From Cryptomeria japonica (Eukaryota > Streptophyta > Pinopsida > Cupressales > Cupressaceae), in NCBI RefSeq assembly GCF_030272615.1, contig NC_081412.1, positions 342,979,870 to 343,043,869 of the forward strand: DNA of 64,000 nt. The letters are read 5' to 3'. Of this stretch, positions 1 through 11,773 are shown in pieces (within the stretch, counting starts at the first letter, position 1; every line of letters begins with the position of its first letter). The notes below the pieces were generated by a model. The model searched no databases, was not told the origin of the DNA, and saw only the letters and a program-made list of their open reading frames with translations. Both the position numbers and the translations under genes were made by a program.

Positions 1-1
1 T

Positions 2-1638
2 GTCAGAAGACATCATGCACCAAGTCAGATTATAGGAGATAATGATGATCTAGTGATGACAAGGAACAAACTGAGACAGAACACATGTCTGATATCTGAA
101 TTTGAATCAAGAATAGTGAAAGAGGCATTTAACACTGAAGATTGGATAAATGCTATGACAGAAGAGATTGATCAAAACAAGAAGAATGACACATGGACAC
201 TAATCCCAAGACCGAAGGACAAAAATGTAATCGGTACAAAGTGGATTTTTAGAAACAAGCTAAATGAAAAAGGTGAGGTCATTCGAAATAAAGCAAGACT
301 AGTATGCAAAGGTTATGCTCAAGAAGAAGGAATTGATTATGGTGAAACTTTTGCACCTGTGGCTAGACTTGAAGGAGTAAGAACATTGTTGGCATATGTT
401 GCTTTCAAAAACTTCAAGGTATATCAAATGGATATCAAATCTGCATTTCTGAATGGAATATTAGAAGAAGAAGTTTTTATTGAACAACCTGAAGGATTTG
501 TTGAAGGCAAGAGTAAAGATCAGGTATGTAAATTGAACAAAGCATTATATGGTCTGAAACAAGCACCTAGAGCATGGTATGAAAGATTGCACTCTTATTT
601 GATTAAGATTGGTTTTATAAGGACAAGTGAGAACAACAATATGTACATGAAGAATGATGAAAATGGAATATTGATCTCAACCATATTTGTTGATGATATT
701 ATATTTTGTGGAAATGAATCTTTATGCAAGAACTTTGGAAATGAAATGAGCAAAGAATTTGAGATGTCATTAATTGGTGAGATAAAGTATTTTGTAGGTT
801 TACAGATACTACAAATGAAAAATGAGATTTTCATTACTCAATCCAGGTACATAAAGGAAATCTTGAAGAAATTTGGAATGGAGGATTCAAAACCAGTAAG
901 TACTCCTATGACTACCAACTATAAACTATCAAAGAATGATGAATCTGCATCTATTGATGAGACACTTTACCGATCCATGATTGGAAAGGTACAATATGTT
1001 GTTCATAGCAGACTAGACATAGCACATGCAGTAGGTATAGTTGAAAGATTCTCTGCAGATCCTAAGGAAATACACATGACAACGATAAAAAAAATTTTAG
1101 ATACTTGAAAGGCACCGAGGATTATGGCTTAGTATATCAGAAAGGAAATGATTTTGATTTAAAAGTTTATACTAATGCTAATTGGGCAGGCAACATTGAT
1201 GACAGGAAAAGCACAAGTGGAGGAGCTTTCTTTTTAGGAGAAAGACTAGTGAGTTGGCTTAGCAAGAAACAAGGATGTGTTTCACAGTCAACAACAGAAG
1301 TTGAATACATTGCTACAGCATCAAATTGTACCAACATAGCATGGATCAAACAACTATTGGAAGGTATAAATGAGAAATTTACCAAGCTAGTAACTATATT
1401 CTATGACAATACTAGTGCCATTAATATTTTGAAGAATCCTATTATGCACTCTAAGACAAAGCACATCTCTATCAAATATCATTATCTTAGAGAAGAAGCT
1501 CAAGAGAAGAAAGTGGTTTTGGATTATGTTAGCACAAAGGAACAAATAGCAGATATCTTCACCAAGCCACTACCAAGGGACACTTTTGAGTATCTCAGAA
1601 GTAAGTTAGGGGTGCTACCCCTATCTTCTACTCACTGA
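2..1638 (+). pseudogene. copia pol remnant: reverse transcriptase and RNase H
   Basis: Open from the window edge. RT motifs in order are [45 protein letters not shown] and the catalytic FVDD at 686-697. RNase H follows with TNANWAG, KSTSGGAFF, VEYIATASN, YDNTSAI, KTKHISIKYHYLRE and QIADIFTKPL, ending at the stop near 1,636. One lost base near 1,095-1,100, in a run of A and T, splits RT from RNase H, so this is a pseudogene with one visible frameshift. In an intact element this protein copies the RNA genome to DNA inside the capsid. Integrase is outside the window. Confidence 0.93.
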
Positions 1639-1870
1639 CCGAGTTTGGTGAAAGCATCAATTCGATGACTCTACAGAATATCTTTTAGGAGTAGATGCTG
1701 ATTTACACACTTTAGGATGTTTTCTAAAGGTGTGTAGGAAACAGTGCAGGATACAATACAGGAAACTGGAATTGAAGACAAAATGCTCTGACCGAGACTA
1801 AGTTGACACATTATAGCAGGAATTCACTTCATACAGGAAGAAATTATGTTTTAGTTCTTTACTTTGGCAT

Positions 1871-2069
1871 TTTTTTCAAAGGGGGAGAAGACTGAAGAAG
1901 ATTGAAGAAAAAGGGGGAGAAGACTAGAGAAAAGAGGAGAAGTCTAATGTATGGGGGAGAATTCTGATGACAGGAAGAGAGCATTTCAAAATCTCACAAA
2001 AAACTCACAGCAATCCGAATCAATTAGGTCAAATCAATTGGTTTTACCATCAATGCCAAAGGGGGAGAT
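1871..2069 (+). promoter_or_regulatory. multiple polypurine tract cluster of element F
   Basis: At least four G-rich purine tracts lie between the pol stop and the LTR: CAAAGGGGGAGAAG near 1,877, AAAAAGGGGGAGAAG near 1,908, ATGGGGGAGAATT near 1,950 and CCAAAGGGGGAGATT near 2,056. A degraded copy, AAAATGGGAGATT, sits near 2,094. The one next to the LTR would prime plus-strand DNA synthesis. Clustered tracts are a known Sirevirus hallmark; the lineage call is inference. Confidence 0.75.
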
Positions 2070-2105
2070 TGTTGGCATTTGGCATTATAACAGAAAATGG
2101 GAGAT

Positions 2106-3585
2106 TGTTGGCATTTCAATAAGGATATTGAGAAGGTTGTTGATGACTATGGATATAACTGATTAAGGATGATTTACTGTCTTAATATTATTATTTTTGT
2201 CATTGATGTCAATAAATTGATTTTCTAATTCAGTATGATGTTTCCATATCTTGAGAAGTATGATTTGATGAGTATAAAGATGTCAGTAAAAGACATAGAA
2301 AGAATATGATGAATAAGGGGATGAATAAGGTATTCAATGAGCAACTATTACCAAGTCAAACAATGATGAGATCATGATGTTTATATTGTTTTAACATCAT
2401 ACATATGTTGTAAATTGTAAGGTTAATACTATACTATGTTACCGAGAAAAGAACCTAGTCGGTAAACCCTAAGGTTATCGCTATTGGTTAATGAAGGCGG
2501 AATGTCTACCGAGTGAAGTTTAGTATTTACCAAGTTGTTACCGAGTTGTTACCGAGTTGTAACCGAGCTATAATAGAATACATTAAATGGTTACATGCAT
2601 TATTTAATGAAGGAAGGTGATGAGCTGGAACTGATTAAATGATTGGTATGTCGTGCATGAAGTTTGTTAATGAATCTATGGCAAAGAAAAATCGGCATGA
2701 AGATCTACAACGCAGATTGAACTGCATTACCCTAGCACAAGTTCCAAGAAATGTATGCAAGTTCCTAGGTGGGGTAAAACATTTTTCAAATCGAAGGATA
2801 CATTGAACCTGGACAAGATTGAAGATCTGATGGCTATGATTGATCATGGGAAATGTGATCAAGGAGATTAAGCGGTTGGCGAATTGTTTATAAATAGGGA
2901 ACTGTTGATAAACAATGCATGTGGGCAAATGTATGCACAAGGATGCTACATAGTGATTACCGAGCCCAGAAGCCTGAAGACCTTTTTGAATAACAGAGTA
3001 TAGAAGCCCAGCAGATGGATAAGATTAGTTCTATGTCTAGATTGTATTGAGCAAATAAGAATCCGCTTTAGCATTTTAGATGTGAAGTTGCAGATAGATT
3101 TTTATTACTATTATTTTGTGAAAGTGACAGAAAATATCTTAACTGAGTGGACTTAACAGTCTTATTTGTAAAACCCTCTAGCAAGGTGACATTCTGATTG
3201 AGTGTTTGAAATCCTTTAACAAGGTCACTTCTAACAAGGTGAAGATCCTAATAGATCTAAGGGAAATCCCTTAACCGGGTCACATCTAGCAATGTGTTTG
3301 TAATCTTTAACAGGATTTTCTTTTAACCAAGCATACTCTAGAAGAGTATATTTCTTAGTGGGTCCAAAATCCCACAGTGGTTTTTCCCTATTTGGGTTTC
3401 CATGTTAAATCTAGTGTTATGAGGTTTATGATGTTTATATGCTTTTGAGTTTGCATGTTTAGTAGTTTTGGTTATATTACTGAAGTATATGTTACCAAGG
3501 TTGAATCTGATGTTTTTATGGAAGATGAAGTTTGTATTATTCACCCCCCCCTCTCATCTTGTTGGCTATTGGATCTATACTTACA
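2106..3585 (+). repeat. 3' LTR of copia element F
   Basis: Starts TGTTGGCATT after a purine tract and ends near TTACA at 3,585. The start was chosen by alignment to the solo LTR at 44,326-45,822, whose first bases continue CAATAAG and then TATTGAGAAGG as here. Lengths agree (about 1,480 against 1,497 bp). It contains the U3 box TTGTCATTGATGTCAA (2,197-2,212), repeated CTAACAAGGT-like phrases (3,172-3,315), a conserved GGTTTTTCCC..GGGTTTCC module (about 3,380-3,405) and the terminal ATTCACCCCCCC tract. The exact 3' end is uncertain by a few bases. Confidence 0.82.
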
Positions 3586-3929
3586 TTAAATATTAGAACT
3601 ATCACATAGATGTTCATCACCAAATGTGCTACTTTTAATCTAAGAAATACATACATTGTTTAAGTATTACAATAGCATGTTTGAGATATAACATGGGCAT
3701 AAATACATACATATCCATCAATGTTATAACATATACATCAAAAAAATGTCTCATGACATAGCGAGGAACTGGGAATGTGTGCAGTCATAATGAGTTCTGT
3801 CACTGCATTCTAAATGAGAGAGCACCACTCTTGGACAATAGTTGTAGGGAAAGGGAAGAGATTTTCATCCATAACATTTTATATCATCAAATATAAACTA
3901 ATAAGATACATAAATTAAACACCTTACCT
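3586..3929. other. no recognised feature
   Basis: About 340 bp of AT-rich sequence between the copia LTR and the 3' end of the PMD remnant. I see no coding frame, terminal repeats or motif here. Confidence 0.5.
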
Positions 3930-4139
3930 GTATCTCCCTCTTGCCAGTAGGGATCGTGGATAAAGATCGCTTGAGACTGGGACCCTCTAGGATCTTTGTG
4001 CTCATACTATCTCTATAAAGTGGGCATGGGTGGAAGGGGACTAGAATCAAGACCCCTTATAGGGTCCTTCTCCACCTGCAATGGGATGCTTGGTGGATCT
4101 AGTGCTATGGTGTCATCCCTAGAGTGATGAGGAATTGCA

Positions 4140-4245
4140 TCTGATTCATCCTCCTTGTTGGCCTCCTCATGCTCCTCCTCATCCTCCTCGTCCTCCTCAT
4201 CCTCGTCATCATCGTCATCCTCCTCCTCATTGTCTCCATCCTAAT
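4140..4245 (-). repeat. CTC/ATC-rich trinucleotide tract (acidic coding repeat)
   Basis: Degenerate repeats of cctcctcat/cgtcat. On the minus strand they encode a Glu/Asp run, which fits the acidic tail of the PMD remnant. Slippage-prone low-complexity sequence. Confidence 0.75.
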
Positions 4246-5590
4246 CTCCCTCTCTAGTATCAGGATCATCTCAATCTCTACCTACCTCTTGCTCTCCTGC
4301 ATCATCGGCCTGATCATTTGAGCCCTCCTCGGATGTATCAGGTCCTCCTCTGTCACCCATCTGTCTCCATGGTTCAGGGTTCCCTCCAGGGAAATCTGTT
4401 AGGAAGATGGATCCAACATATGTCCTCCCCCACCATGTGATGAACCATTGGTATGCATCCACATCATCTCTGTAGTCTGTCACAACATCTCAATTTGACC
4501 CGTCTAAATCTGTGATGTCGATCTCATCACTAGTGGGCCTAAGAATGGCTCTGGGCCTTGGCATCATGTGAGAATAACAGATGTACATAGGAACATCAAT
4601 AGGAAAACATTTCCTGAACCCAAACTATCATCAGATTTAGTCGAAGTAGAAGGGGATGACTATGTGGCTATACTATCCCTCTAGTAGATGGTTCCTTCTG
4701 CTTGTGTATCCCTACACACATATACATCCTAAGGTATGATCTCCATATGATTCCTCAATTTTTCAATTTGTCTAAGCTCAATCTCCAATGCAGGAGATCA
4801 CCAAATTGTCACTCATAGGTAAGTGGATAAGCAAATACCCTAGGCTGCTCTGGGACTAACTAAGTCTATAGGGACTCTAGCAGGCCTAGTACAGGTACTG
4901 TGCTAAAAAATCCACACTTGTATTAGTGTGCATGTCATCAAGCTGCATCCCTATCCAGATACATACTCCCCAAGGTTGTGATAGAGATGTACAAGCATTC
5001 TCCGACCTCAAGAGTATAATCTCTTGTGTCTCTCCATCACTCAAATAGTGTACATGAGGCCTACGTGCATGTGTGTGTTGTGCCCATTAGGGCACACGAC
5101 CAATGTGATGGTAGCTATCATTGGTCGTCTTAGTAATGGAACCTCGTCGATTGGGTGTAGGAGCCAGCTAACCATGATACAACCTCTCATCTCACTGAGC
5201 ATCACTCTCCCCACAACATATACTTTCTCTCTCCTATAATACTCCTCAGTATAGTTGAATTAATATCTCACGGTCTCCCCCCTGACGGGAAAGTGCAAGA
5301 TATGGTATACATCCTCAAGGGTGATCATCATCTCCCCCACAAGCAACATGAATGTCAAGGTGACTACATATCACCTCTCCATCAATGTTATAAACATTGC
5401 AAAATGGAATTTGGTGGCCGACATAATCATCGCATACCACAAGCCCACTGTGCATAGCATATCCCTCTCCCCCGGTGTTAGCCTCAAGATCTTCTCTTGA
5501 AGGCTTCGAAAGGTGAGCTCGACAATATTATCATGGATGTACAACAGTGTCTACAAAAGTGAAACATTCTATTATTAGTAATTGATCTCC

Positions 5591-5611
5591 ATCATCATCA
5601 TCATCATCATC
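5591..5611. repeat. (ATC)7 microsatellite
   Basis: Seven uninterrupted ATC units, inside the inferred intron flank of the PMD remnant. Confidence 0.9.
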
Positions 5612-5699
5612 TTATCAAAACATTCATTCTCTATTCCAAAATTCAATCGCCCGATCCCATGTTGCCACTAGTCACCCCAGATAGGGACCAGAGCACCCA

Positions 5700-5790
5700 G
5701 GTGGGACTAGGGTGCCCTAGGAGGATCAGGGTACCCCATTGGGGCTAGGGTGCCCTAGGAGGACTAGGGTGCCCCATTGGGACCAGGGTG
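5700..5790. repeat. minisatellite, unit about 39 bp
   Basis: Two clear and one partial unit of the pattern CTAGGGTGCCCTAGGAGG followed by an AGGGT(A/G)CCCCATTGGG phrase. The unit contains the short palindrome GGTGCCCTAGG-like core. Related GGTGCCCTAG phrases recur near 6,970 in repeat J1. Confidence 0.75.
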
Positions 5791-6059
5791 TCATAGGACC
5801 CTTAGTTTCCCGGATAGGGGGCACACACCCAATTTTGACAATGACATCATAATCTTGAAATCAATTAAAGCATGAAAAAAATTCAAAGAGATTCAATGGA
5901 AGGTCAACTCACCTCATAAAGTGGTCAACCAACGAGTACGGACTAACACAGGATCTCCATTCAAATAAGTGGGCTCCTCTACAATAAATAGTGCCAAAAA
6001 ATCAAAAAGTGTCAAATGAAGGTGTTACTTTCACATTTATGAGTTATGCACTTTTTCAT

Positions 6060-7450
6060 TTTATGATTTTAAGTTAAAAACCCTAATTTATGCACTTTTC
6101 CTTTAATCTCTCATATCTTGAGCTAGGGAGCTCCAATTCTTGCACCGTTGGTGGCATTGGAATCATGAGTTCTCCCTTCCACTCCATATTAGTTCCATAA
6201 CATGATTGAACAATCAAGCCATGTGGTGAAATTTCTTCATCAAAATCTTTATCACAATTTGATGTTTCAACTTGTTAATTAGTGAGGTGAAATATTGGTG
6301 GGAAATTCAAATCCTAGGTCAGCCTAAACATGCAATTAAGATCTAGGGTTTCATACTTAAGAGCTCTCTTTCTTCATTTGAAGGGGTCTTCTTCTAAGAA
6401 TCTAAGAGCGGGTTTTTGGAGCAGAAAGAGCCTTCTTTTCAGTGAAAGAGTAGATCTTTGAAGTCTTCAACAATAGTAAACATTCATCAATCATCATTTC
6501 ATCAATTGGGGTCTTTTGAAGATATAGGAGAATAATAGGAGATCTCCAATTGAAGATTGGCTTGTACCCCTCCCTAGGGGTTGGGTATAGTTTCATGTTG
6601 TTTCCATGTCTTTATATGAGCTTATTTTGATTCATATTCATGCTTTAGACCACTTTGCATCATGGTTTTAGAGAATTTACTTTGTAAATTTTAAGAAATT
6701 AGGGTTTACTCTTTAGGGTTGCTCTAGGTTGTTTGCTTTCATTTTAGGATCTTGCACACACATTTTCAGTACATTATCAGCGATTTGTGGAGGTGAAAAT
6801 CACCAACACAAGGGTTTGACTAAGGAAAAACCCCATATAGCCACCCAAACCCCTATTTTGCAGATTTAGATATAGGTTCGGATCCGAGCGTCGCCAGAAG
6901 TTTCAGGACTAGAGGAGCGCACAGAGACAGTTTTGAGTGTAGATTTCATCAAAAACCCTAAGAAAAGGGGCACGGTGCCCTAGTCTTGCCTAGGATAGGG
7001 GCATGACGCCTTGGTCCTACCCTTTGTCAGTAGGATTTGGCAGAACAGTGTCTTACAGACTTCAAAACTTACTCTGTCAGTTGTAGCTCCAGACTTGGAG
7101 AATTAGGAGAGTGGCATGGCACCCTGGTCCTAGACATTTCTGGTCATATTTTTCAAACATAGGTGCACCTCTGATTTTGTCTCCTAGTCTGTACCTTTCA
7201 ACAGTATATCAGTTGTCCTTTGATCTGCATTTCCAGATTAGGGTTTCTTACTTACTTGCATCCTAGGTTAGATTGCATTTTTGAATCATTCCTCTCTATC
7301 ATTTATAGCAAAGGAATAGAAAACCTAAGAGGTGATCCTCAACTCTCTCTTCCACACAAGAAGTATCCCAAAGTTTGTCACCTCCCTAGGCTCTTTTGCA
7401 TTTTATGAGTGTGTATGAGAGTGGGATTAGGGTTTCCATACCTAGTCTCA
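6060..7450 (+). repeat. diverged gypsy LTR-like repeat J1
   Basis: Shares ordered blocks with J2 (9,764-11,424): a GCTTGTACCCCTCCC..GGGGTTGGGTAT phrase (about 6,560-6,590), a GGTGAAAATCACC palindrome (about 6,793-6,805), the stem-loop GGGTTTGACTAAGG..AAACCC (6,812-6,833), TTTTGCAGATT (about 6,860) and CAAAGGAATAGAAA (about 7,310). No gypsy pol sits next to it and the ends are not defined. I read it as an old LTR or leader fragment, by analogy with H, where the same stem-loop precedes gag-pol. Confidence 0.45.
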
Positions 7451-9763
7451 CATAGAAATTAAATAACTTCAAATGATTCACATGTGAAGAGGAAAACAAA
7501 GTAAGTTGGTGGGATGATTTCTAGCCCCACCCCAAACACACCAACTTAATCTTCAAAGTAGAAAGTAGGAGCTATTATTATTAAGGAAATGAAATAATTT
7601 AATAATGTTTCTTTATCTTCATGGATCCTATACTCTTAACTTTTTTTAATTTTTAAAATATTTAAAATAGTATTATCTTAAACTTAAAAGTTTTTTTTTT
7701 TTAATATTTATGATTAATAGTTATCATTGTTTTCTTGATTGTGGTAATGACATATTCTTTATTTATGGTAGGAAAGTGTATGTGTTGTGCCTAACAATAA
7801 ATGTGTTAAATGTGTATGTTTTCACGACTCTCGCCAATTTACTAAAAGCATTCAAGTGAAAATTTTCAAGGGAAAGGAATCCTCACAATCTTACTATGGA
7901 TGTTTGAACTCTATTGATCTAGATGAAGTATCGATTAGAAGCTAGAATCATGCATTGTCCATAATAAAACTATTCTTTCTTAGTTTATAATAAATAAACA
8001 AAAGGTCCAAGATTGGTTGTTTAAGATTTTCCATGTTTAGGTAAAGCTTCAAAATTTATCTATTTTAGTCTAGAGGTATGTTGAATATCCATGCTCCTCT
8101 ACGATTACAAAGGAAAACTTGTGTATAACAGCCAAAGGTTTGTGTTGAGGTTTGATCTTTTCTTTTTGTGTCAGAATTAGAGATTATTTTAAATGGAGTA
8201 CTTTATTGTCTATATGTGTAAGATATTTCATCCACAAGCCTATTGGTTTTTTTAGAGGGATCTATAAATCAATTCATAATTTTATCTAAAATGGTCTCTT
8301 AGGAATATGATTTTCCTAGAAGAAACCCTTGTGGTTACCCTATTTTCTTAAGAATATTGATCATTATATCAAAAATATTGTTATGGAAACTTGTGTAGGA
8401 CTACCAAAATTATGTGTTGAGGTCTAATCTTTATTTTTCATATTAAAAAAATAGTTGTTTATGATTACTCTCCCTTGAAGATTTATTTTGGAGTAGGATT
8501 CAAAATGATAGAAATTTTATTAACATTTCAATCCTTGAAGCATATCATTCGAAAAGTGGGCATAGTTTAAGAAAAAGAGATATTTTTCAGCTTACAACTA
8601 CTCAATGTTAGCTCATTTCCCTCCCATGTATGTTATTATTGGGGCTATTTATAAACATAGAACTACACACTCTTTTTAAACAAAAATATCTTATTAATTG
8701 GTTATAAATCCAAGCTATAACATTATAATAAAATAAATATTCTACCAACACCAAAAAATAAATATATTTAAAAAATGAACAACATAATAATAACTAAAAC
8801 ACTAAGCAATTACATTAGCAAAAAATAAAAATCCATCTAATTGAGCTACCATAACAATCCTCAATTTTCTCATTATAATTTTAAAAGGAGAAAAATATAG
8901 AATTGTAATGCCTCACCAAGGAACCCTCGAGGATAAGAGATAAAATGACATAAGAATGCATAGAATAATTTGCTTTTGAAATATTTAAGATCAACATATT
9001 TATCTCATAAAATAATGATAGCTCAAACCTCAAACTTATGACAACTTGTTGATAAGCGACAATGCACAAGCGGAAACTTAGCACACCAAGCACCAACTGA
9101 GCATAGGGATAGATATCCAAAAATATAAGGGAGATTAATAAGGTGATTAGACTCACACAAGACCTCCTCATGAGAATAAGAGTCAACTTGGTAAACAATA
9201 CCATCTCCTAGGGGTTGAGATGTTCCTCATGGAAACTTGCAGTTCTTGCCTCAATGTTAGGCATTCTTTTCTTAGTTGTGGAGACATTTTTTTGGGTGAG
9301 TGTTAAGTGGAATAGAATTTTCTCCTAAATACAATATGTACCTCATTTTCTATTATTGTTTAATGATTGTTATACATTTATACCCAATCATATTACAATC
9401 TCACGTTATATATGTGGGGTTTTTTGGGTTCTTAAAATGTATGTTGTGAATAAATCATACTATTCCCATCTTTCACATCTACCAATGTCATCAATCATGA
9501 AAAAATTTCAGCAATTTCTTATATTGTCTATTCTAAATATATGCAATTTTTTTAGTTTTGGTTAATCACAATAATTTGCATAATAAAATTGATAGCCAAT
9601 AGTGTATTAAATTTTGTAAATTGATATCTATTTCATTCTTGGAGGCTTCTTTATCATTGAGGTTTGTAAATCCTCATGTTCATTTTTCATTATGAATTAA
9701 AATGAGGTAGAACTAAATTATAATCATAATGACAAAAAATAAAATGTTTAGCTTGCACATATA
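7451..9763. other. AT-rich interval, no gene recognised
   Basis: About 2.3 kb of AT-rich sequence with poly-T and poly-A runs (near 7,641-7,712). A decayed direct repeat is present: the phrase AACTTGTGTA..GTGTTGAGGT(T/C)T recurs near 8,107 and 8,391. The longest open frame (minus strand 8,881-9,204, 107 codons) is hydrophobic and AT-driven, and matches no family I recognise. Probably decayed repeat DNA. Confidence 0.5.
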
Positions 9764-11424
9764 TGTTAGGGGCTACATGTAGCATCGTAAATTGCACACC
9801 TTTAATGGGGGTGTCCAATTTCACTCTCTTAAAGTACTCATTTTAGTGTGTTTAATTTTACTATGTATTACATGATTTTATATGAATTTAATTAATGATT
9901 AATTCTAGAACATGAGTCATCTTTTAATTTGAATCTGATCACACTCTCACTTGGGCCCTTAATTTTAGGTGTGCCCTTTATCTTTCATCATTTTAATTTA
10001 TTTTAAGTCCTACCCTATTTTGAATTTCAAAGTAACATTTCTCCCACCTTAAACATTATAATTTTTCACAAAATTTATAGTTCTAGAATTAGGATCCTAT
10101 AATATTTTGACCATAAAAATTTGGGCCTATTTTGTCAGGATGATGGTTCTTGCGACACAATTGTCTGACATTTTTTAGCTATAATTATAGGAGATTAAAT
10201 AGTTTTTCTTGCCATTTCCAAATTATCCCCAACACAAAAAATGATAATCCTAAGTTGGCCTTTTATTAATTCAAAGTTAGAGTCTCATATATAAGCAAGT
10301 CATTTTCCTCATTTGTGATATCAATCTAGCATCAATCAATTTTGAAGAGTACAACTTTATGATATCCTTAGGATGTGAAAGCTCTACTTTATGTGAAGTT
10401 CCCAATTTGAAAATTCAAAGATAAATCATCAAATATCAAATATTCATTCAAGTTCACTCATCATGATGGAAACTTCAAGAGATGTTGGAGGATGATAAGG
10501 AATCACTGACCGATGATTAGCTTGTACCTCTCTCTAAGGGGTTGGGTATTATTTCATGTTGTTCTTATATTTCTGCAATTAAGTTTTAGATTAGAGTTTT
10601 ATGATTTCAAGTTATGTGATTTATGCATCCTTGAACTAGTTTACATTTTACATTCAAACATATAATTTAGGGATTTTTTCTAACACATATGAGTAGGACA
10701 CTAGTTTACACTTATCCATTTTAACTCATAGTGCAATCTTAGATACACTTAAGATTCAAGAGAACACACATTATTTCAAATTTAATATTGGTTATTCATG
10801 GAGGTGGAAATCACCAAAACAAAGGGTTGGATAACACAAACCTCTATATAACTACAACCACACCTTCTCTCTTTTTTGCAGATTCAACTACAAGTTGCAG
10901 ACAAAGATGAAAGATCATGAAGTACTCAAGTCATAGGGATAGAACATTCCTCCAAATCTCATCCAAAAACACCTGGACAAGGGTATTTTGGATGCCATTT
11001 TCCTCTCAGTTTTGTCTGAAACTTGATAGGGAGTCAATAATGTTTTAGAGATCTAGATCCAAATTAGTGTGCATAAATTCATTAATGGGGAAAGGGTATT
11101 TTGGGTGTCATTTTCCTCCTAGTTCCAGATCACTTTATGCACACTTTTGAGTTCCCATTTCATTTTTGTACATTTTATAAAGTTTCTATTTCTATATCAA
11201 TAATATAATCAAGCCAATTGTTAACTTAGCCACTTTGCATGTCAAATTAATCAAATCAACTTTCAGAACAACAAAGGAATAGAAACCCTAAGGGATTTCT
11301 TGACTCTCTTGGATAAAATTTTTATTCAAGGACATTCCCCTTTAGTGGTTTTGTATTCCAATGTTTTTCTAAAAGAGGTCATGGTCCTAGTCTTGCCTAT
11401 TCCCTTTTTTACACCTAAATAATA
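9764..11424 (+). repeat. gypsy LTR-like repeat J2 with TATA box
   Basis: Begins TGTTAGGGGCTACATG at 9,764, has a TATA box TATATAAG at 10,288-10,295, and carries the same ordered blocks as J1: GCTTGTACCTCTCTC..GGGGTTGGGTAT near 10,530, GGTGGAAATCACC near 10,803, a decayed GGGTTGGATAA stem-loop near 10,823, TTTTTTGCAGATTC near 10,878 and CAAAGGAATAGAAACCCTAA near 11,273. Consistent with an LTR plus leader of a Tat-like gypsy whose coding part is missing. The right end is arbitrary, where the GA tract starts. Confidence 0.5.
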
Positions 11425-11731
11425 ATGAACTAGAGAAGGGAGGGAGGGAGAAGAGTAGAGACAAAATAAGAAAGAGAGAGAAACATAAGAAGGAATGGAG
11501 AGAAAGGTAGAAATGGAAGGAGTGAGGGACCTAGAGAAGGAGGGGAGAGAGAGAAGAGGAGAGAGTTCATAAAGGGAGATGGGTAAGGGGGATGGAGAGA
11601 GAGGTAGGGGGAGAACTACATAGGGGAAAGATAGAGAGGGGTGAGATAGAGGGGGATAGAGAGAGGTAGGTAGTAATACATGGATGTAGAGGCATAGAGG
11701 TGGAGATAGAGAGAGGGAGAAACATAGAGAG

Positions 11732-11773
<42 letters not shown>

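Larger units (their letters stand above)
1..3585 (+). mobile_element. Ty1/copia element F, 3' part (Sirevirus-like)
   Basis: The window opens inside the pol of a plus-strand copia element, and the 5' half lies outside. In order one sees RT, RNase H, a cluster of polypurine tracts and a 3' LTR. The copia domain order and the multiple polypurine tracts suggest the Sirevirus lineage (inference). A solo LTR of the same family lies at 44,326-45,822 on the minus strand and fixes the LTR ends by comparison. Confidence 0.88.
3930..5990 (-). pseudogene. plant mobile domain (PMD) coding remnant
   Basis: Reading leftward, the frame at about 5,360-5,260 gives LVGEMMITLEDVYHILHFPV followed by RGETVRY, the signature of the plant mobile domain (PF10536 type) found in MAIN/MAIL-like proteins and in several transposons. 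Upstream frames give GERDMLCTVGLWYAMIMSA and KFHFAMFITLMERW. Downstream, 4,483-4,271 gives VDAYQWFITWWGRTYVGSIF, a PMD C-terminal pattern, followed by an acidic Glu/Asp tract. A GTGAGT at about 5,914 and a TTTGTAG acceptor near 5,558 suggest one intron of about 355 bp. Stops and frameshifts break it, so it is not expressed as a full protein. It could belong to a transposon that captured PMD; I see no terminal repeats that settle this. Confidence 0.68.

Noticed and set aside
2070-2105. LTR start of copia F at 2,070
   Set aside because: The first TGTTGGCATTT is followed by sequence absent from the solo LTR of the same family. The second copy at 2,106 aligns onward, so it is the true start.
8881-9204. 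107-codon hydrophobic frame on the minus strand
   Set aside because: AT-rich, no recognisable motif, no neighbours that would support it; likely chance.
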